Positions 36,407 through 45,633 of a stretch of 64,000 bases of DNA are shown here, piece by piece. This DNA comes from Cognatiluteimonas sedimenti (GTDB lineage Bacteria; Pseudomonadota; Gammaproteobacteria; Xanthomonadales; Xanthomonadaceae), in assembly GCF_022808325.1 (NCBI RefSeq), contig NZ_JALGCL010000005.1:62001-126000 (forward strand), read 5' to 3'. Position numbers and translations under genes: made by a program. Numbering within the stretch: the first letter of the stretch is position 1; each line of letters begins with the position of its first letter. The notes beneath the pieces were generated by a model. The model was not told where the DNA came from. It saw nothing but the letters and a program-made list of their open reading frames with translations, and ran no database searches.

Positions 36407-36793
36407 ATGCCGCACCGCAGTCGCCTGGCCGGCTTCATCATCGATTGCAACACCGGCGACCTCGATGCCGCAACGGACTTCTGGTCGCAGGCACTGGGTT
36501 GCAGCATCGCCGATCGCGACGCCGGCGACGACAGCGCCCAGTACCAGATGCTGGGGGACACTCCCGGGGACCTGCACATCGAAGTGCAGAAGGTCGATCA
36601 CGCTTCGCGCGTGCACCTGGACATCGAGTCCGACGACATCGACGCGGAAGCCGCCAGGCTGGAACGACTGGGCGCGAAGAAGGTCGCATTCGTGAAGCGG
36701 TGGTGGGTGATGGAAGCCCCCACCGGCCAGCGCTTCTGCGTGGTGCGCATGCAGCACCCGGAACAAGGCGCCCCGCCCACCGAGTGGCCCTAA
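36407..36793 (+). CDS. VOC-family (glyoxalase-like) protein
   Basis: 128-residue single-domain vicinal-oxygen-chelate fold protein (LAGFIIDCNTGDLDAATDFWSQALGC ... LHIEVQKVDHASRVHLDIESDDIDAEAARLERLGAKK). The His in HIEVQKV/RVHLDIES are candidate metal ligands. Start 36407 is chosen for the GGAGG site six nt upstream; ATGs at 36383 and 36401 are alternatives. Its end overlaps the convergent membrane-protein gene by 4 nt. Substrate unknown. Confidence 0.78.
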   Translation: MPHRSRLAGFIIDCNTGDLDAATDFWSQALGCSIADRDAGDDSAQYQMLGDTPGDLHIEVQKVDHASRVHLDIESDDIDAEAARLERLGAKKVAFVKRWWVMEAPTGQRFCVVRMQHPEQGAPPTEWP

Positions 36794-37095
36794 CGCTTGA
36801 GTAGAGCCCGGCGGACGAAGACCGCGATGCCCAGCGCCAGCAGGTAGACGCCATAGCCGGCCGAGGTGGCCAGGATCTGCGGCCACATCCGCCCGTGCTG
36901 GCGGTCGGCGTAACCGTGCGACCACCGCAGGGTCGCGATGAAGGCCAGCAGGGAGAGAAGCAGCGCGGCGATGTCGAATAGCCGGCGCCTGGCATCGCGC
37001 GGCTGCCGTGGATAGACCCAGAACAGCACCGACAGGATCAGGAACCACGGCGCGAACAGGATCAGCGCCAGGTCCGGCATGCCGGACAGGTTCAT
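36790..37095 (-). CDS. Small membrane protein, unknown family
   Basis: 101 residues with three hydrophobic segments (about 8-28, 43-60, 76-95) and charged loops (YPRQPRDARRRLF), probably an inner-membrane protein. Its ATG overlaps the trpS stop (ATGA), so it is translated after trpS. No family recognised. Confidence 0.7.
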   Translation of the reverse strand: MNLSGMPDLALILFAPWFLILSVLFWVYPRQPRDARRRLFDIAALLLSLLAFIATLRWSHGYADRQHGRMWPQILATSAGYGVYLLALGIAVFVRRALLKR

Positions 37096-38393
37096 GCCTT
37101 GGCGTCTTCCGCCGCGCGCAACGCGTCCAGCGCCGCCCGCACCGCGGCGTGGTCGGCGCCCTCGCCCAGGGCGACATCGGCATCGGCGCCTGCGAATCCA
37201 TCGCGGCGCAGCACGCCGATGCGCGCGCCGGCCTCCTTCGGCGAGTCGAAGGCGCGGCTCTGCAGCAGCACGCGCTCGCCATCGACCAGCTTGAACCGGA
37301 AGCGGCCGTCGGCTTCCCGATACTGCTTGAACGCCGGCAGCGCGGCCTGCGCCTGCTTGACCGGGGCAGTGCTGGCCACGCGCTCCCCCAGCTCGCGCAA
37401 GCCGACCGCCGCGCGCAGTTCCCGCAGGAACGGCGTCGCGTACTGCGTGCGCAACGCCTGGGCACCATCGCGCAGCTGCTGTTCGATCCGCTGCGGATGC
37501 GCGACCAGCGCCTCGTACTTCTCCCGCAACGGCGCGACCTCGGCGTCGACGCGCTCGAACAGCTCCTGCTTGGCGTCGCCCCAGCCGATGCCGTCGGCAT
37601 AGGCCGCGCGCATCGCCTGCGTTTCCTCCGCGCTGGCGAACGCCTGGTAGAGCTGGAACAGCGCCGACCCTTCGGTGTCCTTGGGCTCGCCCGGGGCACG
37701 CGAATCGGTGACGATCGAGAAGATCAGTTTCTTGAGCTGCGCGGGCGGCGCGAACAGCGGGATCGTGTTGTCGTAGCTCTTGCTCATCTTGCGACCGTCC
37801 AGGCCAGGCAACGTCGCCACCTGCTCCTCGATCGCCGCCTCGGGCAAGGTGAAATGGTCGCCGTACAGGTGGTTGAAACGCTGCGCGAAGTCGCGCGCCA
37901 TCTCGATGTGCTGCACCTGGTCGCGACCGACCGGCACCTTGTGGGCGTTGAACAGCAGGATGTCGGCGGCCATCAGCACCGGATACATGAACAACCCCGC
38001 GGTGATGCCGGCATCGTCGTCCTCGCCACCCTCGCGGTTGCGGTCGACCGCGGCCTTGTAGGCGTGCGCGCGGTTGAGCAGGCCCTTGCCGGCGACGCAG
38101 GTCAGCAGCCACGTCAGTTCGGTGGCCTCGGGGATGTCGCTCTGGCGGTAAAAGCGCACATGGTCGGGCTCCAGCCCGCAGGCGAGCCACGCGGCGGCGA
38201 TCTCCAGGGTCGAACGCTGCACGCGCTCGGGCTCCTGCACCTTCACCAAGGCATGGTAGTCGGCGAGGAAGTAGAAGCTCTCGACGCCCGGCGCGCGGCT
38301 GGCGGCGATCGCCGGCCGGATCGCGCCCACATAGTTGCCGAGGTGCGGGGTCCCGGAGGGGGTGATGCCGGTAAGGACGCGGATCTGGGGCAT
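37092..38393 (-). CDS. trpS: Tryptophanyl-tRNA synthetase
   Basis: Class Ic synthetase. 433 residues: the HIGH-equivalent TPSGTPHLGNYVG at about 11-23, the KMSKS loop at 202-206, and a C-terminal extension of about 100 residues beyond the usual ~335, with KLVDGERVLLQSRAF. The long form is found in Xanthomonadaceae relatives. The start at 38393 gives MPQIRVLTGITPSGTPH. Confidence 0.95.
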   Translation of the reverse strand: MPQIRVLTGITPSGTPHLGNYVGAIRPAIAASRAPGVESFYFLADYHALVKVQEPERVQRSTLEIAAAWLACGLEPDHVRFYRQSDIPEATELTWLLTCVAGKGLLNRAHAYKAAVDRNREGGEDDDAGITAGLFMYPVLMAADILLFNAHKVPVGRDQVQHIEMARDFAQRFNHLYGDHFTLPEAAIEEQVATLPGLDGRKMSKSYDNTIPLFAPPAQLKKLIFSIVTDSRAPGEPKDTEGSALFQLYQAFASAEETQAMRAAYADGIGWGDAKQELFERVDAEVAPLREKYEALVAHPQRIEQQLRDGAQALRTQYATPFLRELRAAVGLRELGERVASTAPVKQAQAALPAFKQYREADGRFRFKLVDGERVLLQSRAFDSPKEAGARIGVLRRDGFAGADADVALGEGADHAAVRAALDALRAAEDAKA

Positions 38394-38506
38394 GGCAGGC
38401 GCGATCGCGCGCGGCTCGAGGTGCGGATGCGCCAGTTTACCGGAGCGGCCAACCCCACCGGCGGTACTGGTGCGTTCCATGCCGGGTCCCTCCCGGAGAT
38501 GCCGCC

Positions 38507-39310
38507 ATGATCCGCAAGTTGTTGCTGTTGTCCGCCGTGCTGCTGGCCGCCGCCTGGCGCCCCGCCGCCGCACGCCCGCTGGTGGACTTGTCCGTGGTCG
38601 ATCGCGACGACGGCCAGGCCTTGCCCGAATACCGCGCCCGCGGCGAAACCTGGATCGCCGGCACTCCCGGGCATCGCTACGCCGTGCGCCTGGCCAACCG
38701 CAGCGACGAGCGCGTGCTGGTGGTGTTGTCGGTCGACGGCGTCAATGCCGTCAGCGGCCAGGATGCCGATCCCGGGCAGGCCGGCTACGTGCTCGGCCCA
38801 TGGGAAACCGCGGAGATCGCCGGCTGGCGCAAGTCGCTCGACGACATCGCGCAGTTCGTGTTCACCGACCTGCCCGATTCCTACGCCGCGCGCACCGGGC
38901 GACCCGACAACGTCGGCGTGATCGGGATCGCGGTGTTCCGCGAACGCCGCGTGTACCCGCCGCGTTACCCGCGCTACGCGCCCCCGGTCGCCGATGCCAC
39001 GCGCGAAAGCAGCGCCGCCGCCAAGGCCGCCGCCCCGGCCGCGGAATCGTCAGCCGCCGATTCCGCGTACGGTGGCGTGGCCCGCCAGTCCATCGGCACC
39101 GGTCACGGCGCGCGCGAATGGGCGCCGGTGGGCAGCACCAGTTTCATGCGCGCCAGCAGCCGTCCGGCGCAGCTCACGCAAATGCGCTACGACGACCACG
39201 CCAGCCTGGTGGCCCTCGGCGTCGTCCCGCCGCCGCACCCGCGCTATCCGTATCCGCAGGTTCCGCGCGCGTTCCCGCAGGGCTTCGTCCCCGATCCGCC
39301 GCGCTGGTGA
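38507..39310 (+). CDS. Exported protein of unknown function
   Basis: 267 residues with a signal peptide (about 1-22, KLLLLSAVLLAAAW...AAAR) and a beta-rich middle (VDLSVVDRDDGQALPEYRARGETWIAGTPGHRYAVRLANRS ... VLVVLSVDGVNAVSGQDA) followed by a low-complexity Ala/Pro-rich C-terminal third. Probably periplasmic. No family recognised. Monocistronic with a strong terminator. Confidence 0.7.
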   Translation: MIRKLLLLSAVLLAAAWRPAAARPLVDLSVVDRDDGQALPEYRARGETWIAGTPGHRYAVRLANRSDERVLVVLSVDGVNAVSGQDADPGQAGYVLGPWETAEIAGWRKSLDDIAQFVFTDLPDSYAARTGRPDNVGVIGIAVFRERRVYPPRYPRYAPPVADATRESSAAAKAAAPAAESSAADSAYGGVARQSIGTGHGAREWAPVGSTSFMRASSRPAQLTQMRYDDHASLVALGVVPPPHPRYPYPQVPRAFPQGFVPDPPRW

Positions 39311-39322
39311 GTGCGCGAACGA

Positions 39323-39350
39323 CGAGGGGCCGGCACGTGCCGGCCCCTCG
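39323..39350 (+). terminator. Intrinsic terminator hairpin
   Basis: A 28-nt perfect palindrome (14-bp stem) 12 nt after the stop of the exported protein gene, followed by CCTGTTG. Confidence 0.75.
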
Positions 39351-39390
39351 CCTGTTGCCCAGTCGCTGCGCGCCGGGGCGCGCACCCGGG

Positions 39391-39594
39391 TCATGAATTC
39401 AAGGTGCGCTCGAAGTCGCGCACTTCGGTTTCCGCGCGGTCCCGGTCCCAGCCGTACTGTTCCTGCAGCTTGCCCGCGAGGTACTGGCTGTCGCCCTGCT
39501 GGCGGTCGAACACGTCGTCCGTGAGCTTGCCCCACTTCTGCTGCGCCTGCCCTTTGAGCTGGGTCCACTTGCCGGCAATGATGTCCTTGTTCAT
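39391..39594 (-). CDS. CsbD-family stress protein
   Basis: 67 residues: [27 protein letters not shown] then [19 protein letters not shown], the CsbD/YjbJ pattern of small abundant general-stress proteins. The role is unknown. Start 39594 is the conserved one; the GGAAAGAGGATTCA upstream contains the ribosome site. Confidence 0.9.
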   Translation of the reverse strand: MNKDIIAGKWTQLKGQAQQKWGKLTDDVFDRQQGDSQYLAGKLQEQYGWDRDRAETEVRDFERTLNS

Positions 39595-39803
39595 GCGTTG
39601 AATCCTCTTTCCGGGGGGAATCCGGCAACCCGTTCCGCGGTGCGGGATGCGCAACCGCGATGCTTCTGGATGCCGGACCTGCAGTGTGCCGGCGGGCATG
39701 TTGCAGGGCGATCAATATTCCGTTGCGTGGAACCAATCTTTCCTTCGCATCGCGCGTTCAGTTCGCACATCGGCCGGCGCACAGGACACGCGCACGAAAA
39801 AAA

Positions 39804-39831
39804 GGCGGGCCGGGATCGCTCCCGGCCCGCC
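39804..39831 (-). terminator. Strong intrinsic terminator of the entericidin-like gene
   Basis: Perfect 12-bp stem (GGCGGGCCGGGA/TCCCGGCCCGCC), 4-nt loop, followed on the minus strand by a run of seven T. Confidence 0.92.
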
Positions 39832-39872
39832 GTGCATCCCTGCCGGCATGTCCTATGCCGTTTCCTCCATCG

Positions 39873-40043
39873 TCAGCAATTGCCTTCGACGCTGTCGGTG
39901 CAATCCTTGGCGGTGTCCTGGATGGAATCGCCGGCCGATTCCATGTCCTTGCCGACGCCTTCGACCGTGTGGCAGGCCGCCAGCGAGCCGAGGGACATCA
40001 TCGAAAGAAGCATCATCGCCATCAGTTTCCGGTTGATACGCAT
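39873..40043 (-). CDS. Entericidin A/B-type lipoprotein
   Basis: 56 residues with a Met-rich signal peptide and lipobox LAAC (Cys about residue 24), then TVEGVGKDMESAGDSIQDTAKDC, the entericidin core. Entericidins are small envelope lipoproteins induced in stationary phase. Two extra cysteines near the C-terminus may form a disulfide. Monocistronic. Confidence 0.88.
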   Translation of the reverse strand: MRINRKLMAMMLLSMMSLGSLAACHTVEGVGKDMESAGDSIQDTAKDCTDSVEGNC

Positions 40044-40176
40044 CGGTCTCTCCTGTGTCGTGGCAGCGAGCGGCGGACGCCGTCGTGACGCACATGGAAG
40101 CGGCTGGGGCGTGAAATCCGCGTCTATTCCGAATCCTGCCCATGGCATTCGTTCAGCGCGGCAACCGCCCGGCCTG

Positions 40177-41100
40177 TCAGTCGCGCATCAGCGTCGACTT
40201 GCCGAACAGGCTTTCGACCAGGTCGACTGCAAGCCGCGCGGTCTGGTTGCGGGTATCGAGCATCGGGTTGAGCTCGACGATGTCGAGCGAACCCAAGCGT
40301 CCGCTGTCGGCGATCATCTCCATCACCAGTTGCGCTTCGCGGTAGTTGGGGCCTCCGGGCACCGTGGTGCCGACGCCCGGGGCGATGCTCGGGTCGAGGA
40401 AGTCGACGTCGAAGCTGACGTGCAGGTGGGTGTCGGCATCGACGCCCGCGAGCGCTTCCTCCATCGTGCGCTTCATCCCGACTTCGTCGATGTAGCGCAT
40501 GTCGTAGACGTCCAGGCCATGTTCCTTGACCAGGCGTTTCTCGCCCTCGTCGACCGAGCGGATCCCGATCTGCCGCACCTGCGCAGCCGCCACCGACGGC
40601 ACGCTACCGCCGAGCGAGGTCAACACGTCGGGTCCGATCCCGCACAGGCAGGCCACGGGCATGCCGTGGATGTTGCCCGAGGGCGTGACTTCGTGGGTAT
40701 TGAAGTCGGCGTGCGCATCCAGCCACAACACGCGCAGCTGCTTGCCGGTTGCACGGCAATGGTTGGCAACCGCGGTGATCGACCCGATCCCGAGACAGTG
40801 GTCCCCGCCCATCAGGATCGGCAGGCGGCCGTCGCGCAGTTCCGCGGCGACCGCCTCCATCACCGTGCGGTTCCAGGCCACCACCTGGTCGAGATGGCGA
40901 TAGCCATCGACCGGCCCCAGCCAGGGATTGCGTGGGCCATCGAGGTTGCCGCGATCGGCGACATCGACGCCACGCGCGGCCAGCGCCTCGCCGAGGCCGG
41001 CGATGCGCAACGCGTCGGGCCCCATCAGCGCGCCACGATCGCCAGCACCGATATCGGTGGGCGCGCCGATCAGTGAAACGGGAGGATAGCGTCGGCTCAT
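40177..41100 (-). CDS. rocF: Arginase
   Basis: Hydrolyses arginine to ornithine and urea with two Mn2+. 307 residues; metal ligands His101 (GGDHCLG), Asp128/His130/Asp132 (WLDAHADFN) and Asp231/Asp233 (SFDVDFLDP). The N-terminus SLIGAPTDIGAGDRGALMGPDALR suits arginase rather than agmatinase. Stands alone next to tRNA-Thr. Confidence 0.93.
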   Translation of the reverse strand: MSRRYPPVSLIGAPTDIGAGDRGALMGPDALRIAGLGEALAARGVDVADRGNLDGPRNPWLGPVDGYRHLDQVVAWNRTVMEAVAAELRDGRLPILMGGDHCLGIGSITAVANHCRATGKQLRVLWLDAHADFNTHEVTPSGNIHGMPVACLCGIGPDVLTSLGGSVPSVAAAQVRQIGIRSVDEGEKRLVKEHGLDVYDMRYIDEVGMKRTMEEALAGVDADTHLHVSFDVDFLDPSIAPGVGTTVPGGPNYREAQLVMEMIADSGRLGSLDIVELNPMLDTRNQTARLAVDLVESLFGKSTLMRD

Positions 41101-41176
41101 GTTCGGCTCCTGGTGCGTTCGCGGCATGTGGCCGCGCGGCTGCGGCGTCGACTGGACGGCCTGCGGTGATGCGACT

Positions 41177-41252
41177 TGGTGCCGGCACCCGGATTCGAAC
41201 TGGGGACCTACCGCTTACAAGGCGGTTGCTCTACCAACTGAGCTATGCCGGC
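41177..41252 (-). tRNA. tRNA-Thr (anticodon TGT)
   Basis: 76-nt cloverleaf on the minus strand: acceptor GCCGGCA/TGCCGGC, discriminator A and encoded CCA, D arm GCTCAGTTGGTAGAGC, anticodon arm ACCGC-CTTGTAA-GCGGT giving TGT (codon ACA), and T arm with GTTCGAATC. Downstream of the SPOR gene in the same direction. The tuf and other tRNA genes that often follow birA-coaX-SPOR in relatives are not here. Confidence 0.97.
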
Positions 41253-41319
41253 ATGGCGGCCGCATTCTAGCGCAGCGGCAGCGTGCGCCCGGCCACCGCC
41301 ATGTGCCGGTGGCAACGGA

Positions 41320-42000
41320 CTACGGCAGGCGCGCACAGTCCAGCGGTTCGCGCCGCGTCGCCGACGCGGCCGCCTGCGCACGCGCAGCATCGAAGCCGGC
41401 TGCCGCGCCGATGTCCAGCCAGGTCGTCGCGTCGCCATCGACCAGTGGTTCGGCGCGCGCCGGAAACCCGGCCGCGACCAGCGCCGACACGCGGTCGCGC
41501 GCCGCGCTTTCGCTGCCGTAGCGGCCAAGCGCGATGGCGTTCGCGTCCGTGCCCTCGTGCAGCACGAAGTAGTCGCTGAAGCCGGCGGCGGCGATGCGCC
41601 GGGCCATGGCCTGCGCCGCGTCCCGGGTCGGCATTGGCGCCAGGTATACGCGCCAGCCGCGCGCCTGCGCAGGCTGGGTGCGGGACACGATGCGCTGCAC
41701 CAGCGGTTGCAGGCGCGCTCGCGCCGCAGCGGCCGCGGCGACATCGGCGTAGGGGCCGAAACTGAAGCACTGCGTGGTTGCGGCAGCGGCATCACCCGCA
41801 GCCGACGCGGGCGCGGGCACTGGTGCGCGGGGCCTGTGTTTCGGCCGCTGCTGCACTGGCACTTCGCGCAGCAGCTGCAGCCGCACGACGCCCTCGGGTT
41901 GCGCCGCGACCGGCGCTGGAGGCGCGGCGCGCAGCGCCCACCATGCGGCGACGCCGACATTGAGCACAAGCAGCAGGACGATCAGCGCACGCGCGAGCAT
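41320..42000 (-). CDS. SPOR-domain protein
   Basis: 226 residues: one N-terminal membrane segment (about 4-24), a Pro/Ala linker, then an SPOR-like peptidoglycan-binding domain (CFSFGPYADVAAAAAARARLQPL ... WRVYLAPMPTRDAAQAMARRIAAAGFSDYFVL). Likely anchored in the inner membrane, reaching the septal wall. Third gene of birA-coaX-SPOR. Confidence 0.85.
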   Translation of the reverse strand: MLARALIVLLLVLNVGVAAWWALRAAPPAPVAAQPEGVVRLQLLREVPVQQRPKHRPRAPVPAPASAAGDAAAATTQCFSFGPYADVAAAAAARARLQPLVQRIVSRTQPAQARGWRVYLAPMPTRDAAQAMARRIAAAGFSDYFVLHEGTDANAIALGRYGSESAARDRVSALVAAGFPARAEPLVDGDATTWLDIGAAAGFDAARAQAAASATRREPLDCARLP

Positions 42001-42100
42001 GCCGCGATTCTAATCGAGCGGTTCATGCCGGCGGGGTTGCCGGCGGTGCCGGCGCCGACGCGGATCTGGCGAGCGGCCAGCGCGATGGCTCCGGGCAATG

Positions 42101-42832
42101 TCATCGATCGGCGTGCGCCCAGCGCGCCAGGCCCTCGAGCACCAGCGCGGGCGCGTGCACCGCGGCGTCCAGGCGCGGCAGCAACGCATCCGCACCGCCA
42201 CCATGCAGCAGCAGTCGCGGCCGCACGCCGAGCAGGCTTGCCGCGGCCTCCAGGCTGCCCGCGACCAGGCCGAGCGCCGCGCCCTCGCAACCCGATGCCA
42301 GGGCGTCGGCTGTGTCGTCGGCGAACTCGCGCCAGCGGCCGCCGGCGGCCGGCAGCTGCGGCGCGCGCGCATGCAGGGCCATGCGCATCAGCGCGGGCGA
42401 CGGCGCGATGCGGCCGCCACGATGGCGCCCGTCCGCGTCGAGCAGGTCGAGGGTCAGCGCCGTGCCGACTCCCACCACCAGCGTCGCTTCCAGGCTGCGC
42501 GCGCGCGCGGCAAGCAGCGCGAGAAACCGGTCCACGCCCAGCCGCTGCGGCTGCGCATAGGCGATGCGCACGCCGTCGAAGGCGGCCTGCGTGCGTGCCA
42601 TCGAAATGCGGCTGCAGCGACGCGCCAGTACCTCCAGCAACTGCACCGCCAGCGGCGGCGCTGCGACGCAGGCGATGCTGGCGCTGTCGCAGCGTCCGGG
42701 CAGCAGCTCCTCCCAGCCGGCGGCGAAGGCATTTCCGTCGTGGTCGATGGCGACGATGTCGCCGACGCCGCCCTCGCACAGGGGCGCGCACTTGAGGCGG
42801 CTGTTGCCGAGGTCGAACAGCCAAGCGCTCAC
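42101..42832 (-). CDS. coaX: Type III pantothenate kinase
   Basis: First step of CoA synthesis; monovalent-cation-dependent, acetyl-CoA-insensitive type. 243 residues with the ASKHA phosphate motifs WLFDLGNSRLKCA and GVGTALTLDLLDADGRHRGGRIAPS. Start is GTG 42832 with GAGGG upstream, 10 nt after the birA stop. Upstream frame is a shadow of birA. The Asp of DLGNSRLK is the catalytic base in the family. Confidence 0.93.
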   Translation of the reverse strand: MSAWLFDLGNSRLKCAPLCEGGVGDIVAIDHDGNAFAAGWEELLPGRCDSASIACVAAPPLAVQLLEVLARRCSRISMARTQAAFDGVRIAYAQPQRLGVDRFLALLAARARSLEATLVVGVGTALTLDLLDADGRHRGGRIAPSPALMRMALHARAPQLPAAGGRWREFADDTADALASGCEGAALGLVAGSLEAAASLLGVRPRLLLHGGGADALLPRLDAAVHAPALVLEGLARWAHADR

Positions 42833-42842
42833 GGCCGCGCCC

Positions 42843-43826
42843 TCATGCAGCGCGCACGCTGACTTCGCCGGCGTGGACGCTGTGCTCGACCGCGCCGATG
42901 CGCACGCGCAGCGCGCCGTCCGCCGCCAGCCCAAGGGCGTGCCCGCTGCGTGCGTCGCCGCCGTCGGCATGCAGCACCACCTCGCGCCCGGCCAGCGCGT
43001 CCAGCCGCGCATATCGCGGCAGGAACGGCGCCAGGCCATCGGCATCGAATTGCGCGAGGGCCGGCAACCAGTGCGCCAACACGCCCGCGGCGAGCGCGTT
43101 GCGCGACGGCGCGGCGCCGCCTGCCAGCGTGGCCAGGTCGGTCCACGGTTGCGCGATCGCGGCCGCGGCCGCGGCCGGCATCGCGACATTGAGCCCGAGC
43201 CCCAGCACCGCGCGCGCGGGTCCGGCGACCTCGCCGCCGCCTTCGACCAGCAGCCCGCCGAGCTTGCGCAACCGGCTGACGTCGGCGACGACCAGGTCGT
43301 TGGGCCACTTCAACCGCACGTCATCAAACCCCAGCGCGTGCAGCGCCTCGGCCGTCGCGACGCCGGCCACCAGGCTCAGGCCCGGCAGGCGCGCGAGCCC
43401 ACCGCCGAACATCCGCGCCAGCGACAGGTAGAGGTTGGCCGCCAGCGGCGAGGCCCATGAGCGGCCACGGCGGCCGCGGCCACCGGTCTGGCGCTCGGCC
43501 AGCAGCACCGCCACGCCGGTGGACGGCGTCGCCCGGCGCAGCAGCTCGGCGTTGGTCGAATCCAGCGACCACGCGACTTCCAGTGCGGCAACTTCCTCGC
43601 GCTGCAGTGCCGGCAACTGCGCGAGGATCGCCGCGGCATCCAGCAGGTCCAGCAGCTGCGCCAGCGCGTAGCCACGGCCGGGGCGCACCTCGATGGCGAT
43701 CCCGGCCTCGCGGAGGGCATTGATGCGCTTCCAGATCGCGGCCCGGGTCTGGTTGGCGCCCTGGGCCAGGGCCGCGCCGCTGGCGGGGCCCTGGATCAGG
43801 CGGGCGAGCAATTCGCGCTCGTTCAT
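42843..43826 (-). CDS. birA: Bifunctional biotin-protein ligase/biotin operon repressor
   Basis: Attaches biotin to carboxylases and represses bio genes. 327 residues: N-terminal HTH (MNERELLARLIQGPASGAALAQGANQTRAAIWKRINALREAG), ligase core with LAERQTGGRGRRGRSWASP (biotinyl-AMP loop) and RLKWPNDLVV, and a C-terminal SH3-like domain. Start 43826 is the conserved one. Followed by coaX, its frequent neighbour in gammaproteobacteria. Confidence 0.95.
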   Translation of the reverse strand: MNERELLARLIQGPASGAALAQGANQTRAAIWKRINALREAGIAIEVRPGRGYALAQLLDLLDAAAILAQLPALQREEVAALEVAWSLDSTNAELLRRATPSTGVAVLLAERQTGGRGRRGRSWASPLAANLYLSLARMFGGGLARLPGLSLVAGVATAEALHALGFDDVRLKWPNDLVVADVSRLRKLGGLLVEGGGEVAGPARAVLGLGLNVAMPAAAAAAIAQPWTDLATLAGGAAPSRNALAAGVLAHWLPALAQFDADGLAPFLPRYARLDALAGREVVLHADGGDARSGHALGLAADGALRVRIGAVEHSVHAGEVSVRAA

Positions 43827-44036
43827 GCGTCGACGCGGCCGGCATGGCCCGGATCGAGGTGGCGGGCGGGTACGCGGGCGGGCGTGGGCGCGGGAACTTC
43901 GGGCATCCGGGCAGTCTGCCGGAAGCGGTCGACGAAATCTGCTGCGCCGCAGCATGCAACCTTCCACGGCCTGCCGGCATCCACGCTATAGTGCGCTGTC
44001 CCCGTCCGGTCAGTGCGTCCTCGCAGGATTGCCACC

Positions 44037-44339
44037 ATGCCCGCTACGCGCCAGCTCCCCGGTTCCCGTTACCTGCTGCTGTGCCTGCTGCTGACGTCGG
44101 CCGGCGCGATGGCGGGTGCACGCGAAGTCCGCCTGCACGGTCCCAATGGCGATGGCGGCTGTCCCGATGCCGCGACTGCGGCAGCGCCCGCCGTCGCACC
44201 GGTCAAGGCCACCACGGCGCCCGCGCGCAGTGCCGGCAAGATCAAGCCGGTGATCACCGTGCGTGGTGGTGGCGGCGACGACAGCGGCACCAGCCACGCA
44301 CCGCGCTGGCACAGCTTCCTCCCGGGGATGTTCCGCTGA
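44037..44339 (+). CDS. Small exported protein, unknown
   Basis: 100 residues: signal peptide (about 1-33, LLLCLLLTSAGAMAGA) then a short Ala/Pro-rich mature part ending in IKPVITVRGGGGDDSGTSHAPRWHSFLPGMFR. An AGGA site precedes ATG 44037, and TATAGT at 43986-43991 may be the -10. No family recognised. Confidence 0.65.
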   Translation: MPATRQLPGSRYLLLCLLLTSAGAMAGAREVRLHGPNGDGGCPDAATAAAPAVAPVKATTAPARSAGKIKPVITVRGGGGDDSGTSHAPRWHSFLPGMFR

Positions 44340-44376
44340 CCCGACCCTGCGCGGCCCTCGACCGCGCCAGCGCCGC

Positions 44377-45126
44377 ATGTTCGACCTGATCCGCCGCCTG
44401 CGGCGCGAGCCCCGCCCGCTCGATCCCGAACTCTGGCGCGCCGCGCGCGCCGCCCTCCCATGGCTGCGTGCACTCGATGCCGAACGCGACGCCGCGCTCG
44501 CGGACCTGGCCGCGCATTTCCTCGCCAGGAAGACGATCACGCCACTGGCTGGCCTCGAGCTCGATCCGGGCCAGCGCGTGCAGCTGGCCGCACTGTGCTG
44601 CCTGCCGCTGCTGCGCTTCGGCAGCGAGGGCCTGCACGGCTGGTCGCAACTGCTGGTGTACCCGGACGCGTTCCGCGTGAATCGCAGCCATGTCGACGCC
44701 GCCGGCGTGCTGCACCAGTGGGACGACGAACTGATCGGCGAAGCCTGGGACGCCGGGCCGCTGATCCTGTCGTGGGCCGACGTGCAGGCCGACATCGCCG
44801 ATCCCGCCGCCGGCTACTGCGTGGCCGTGCACGAAATGGCGCACAAGCTCGACGTGCTCGACGGCGCGCTCGACGGCACCCCGCCGCTGCCGCGTGCCTG
44901 GCAACGCGAATGGGCACGCGATTTCCAGCAGGCCTACGACGCGCTCGCCCGCGATGTCGACCGCGGCCGCCGCAGCAAGATCGACGCCTACGCAGCCGAG
45001 GCGCCCGAAGAGTTCTTCGCGGTGGCCAGCGAATACCACTTCAGCGATCCAGGCACCCTGAAACGCGCGATGCCGAAGGTGGCCGCGCACCTGGAACGGT
45101 TCTACGGGCCGTCGCCGCTGGCGTAG
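44377..45126 (+). CDS. mtfA: MtfA/M90-family zinc metallopeptidase
   Basis: 249 residues; the HExxH zinc motif VHEMAHKLD is at about 151-159 with the third-ligand region EEFFAVASEYHF near 210. In E. coli MtfA is a peptidase regulated by the glucose repressor Mlc. Start 44377 (MFDLIRRLRREPRPLD) follows the family pattern. It lies 37 nt downstream of the small exported protein gene. Protein partner in this organism unknown. Confidence 0.9.
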   Translation: MFDLIRRLRREPRPLDPELWRAARAALPWLRALDAERDAALADLAAHFLARKTITPLAGLELDPGQRVQLAALCCLPLLRFGSEGLHGWSQLLVYPDAFRVNRSHVDAAGVLHQWDDELIGEAWDAGPLILSWADVQADIADPAAGYCVAVHEMAHKLDVLDGALDGTPPLPRAWQREWARDFQQAYDALARDVDRGRRSKIDAYAAEAPEEFFAVASEYHFSDPGTLKRAMPKVAAHLERFYGPSPLA

Positions 45127-45633
45127 CCAACCAGACTTTCCTTGTTCCGGGCCTCGGAGAAGTCCCAGCGAACAACTGATGCCCGGCGGTCATGGGATAT
45201 GTCGTGAATCCGTCCTGGAAGAGCGGATACCTGCGTGGAGGAAAGCAGGTGGCCTGTTATTCGCGGGACACGCCGCAAGTACGTCCCTCTAGGCTCTTCG
45301 GCGGCATCCATGCCGCCGACGGTCCCGCGAATAGCAGGCCACCAGCTTCACACAGTTGCCCGGCGCGTGGGGCGCAAGAGCAGCCAAGCCCACGCCGCCC
45401 AAGCTTGCGTGAGTCGCCGCCCGGCGGGCTGGGGGTGCGGAGAGCAGGCCATGGATGGCCTGCGACCCGACTTAGAGACAGGATGTCGTCAGGAGGGCGC
45501 AGCACCCCCAGCCCGCCGGGCGGCGACTCCGGCCGAAGCTCGGCATCGCATCAACCAAGATGTCGTGAGAAGAGCAGAGCGCCCCGTCGGGCGGCAACTC
45601 CCTCCGCACTCCGGGGAATGACCGAAGCAGCGA
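45127..45633. repeat. Palindrome-rich intergenic block (nested inverted repeats)
   Basis: 507 nt without a gene. Two composite elements are visible. Element 1: outer arms 45248-45269 and 45322-45343 (21 of 22 matched) enclosing the hairpin CGGCGGCAT-CC-ATGCCGCCG (45299-45318). Element 2: outer arms 45411-45438 and 45502-45529 (28 bp, perfect) enclosing GCAGGCCAT-GG-ATGGCCTGC (45444-45463). A decayed copy of the right side of element 2 follows to about 45620. Both share the plan of long outer arms around a CAT-nn-ATG hairpin. Confidence 0.85.

Noticed and set aside
41982-42104. Small minus-strand frame starting at an ATGA overlap with the coaX stop
   Set aside because: About 40 codons, overlaps the SPOR gene start, no family; likely chance.
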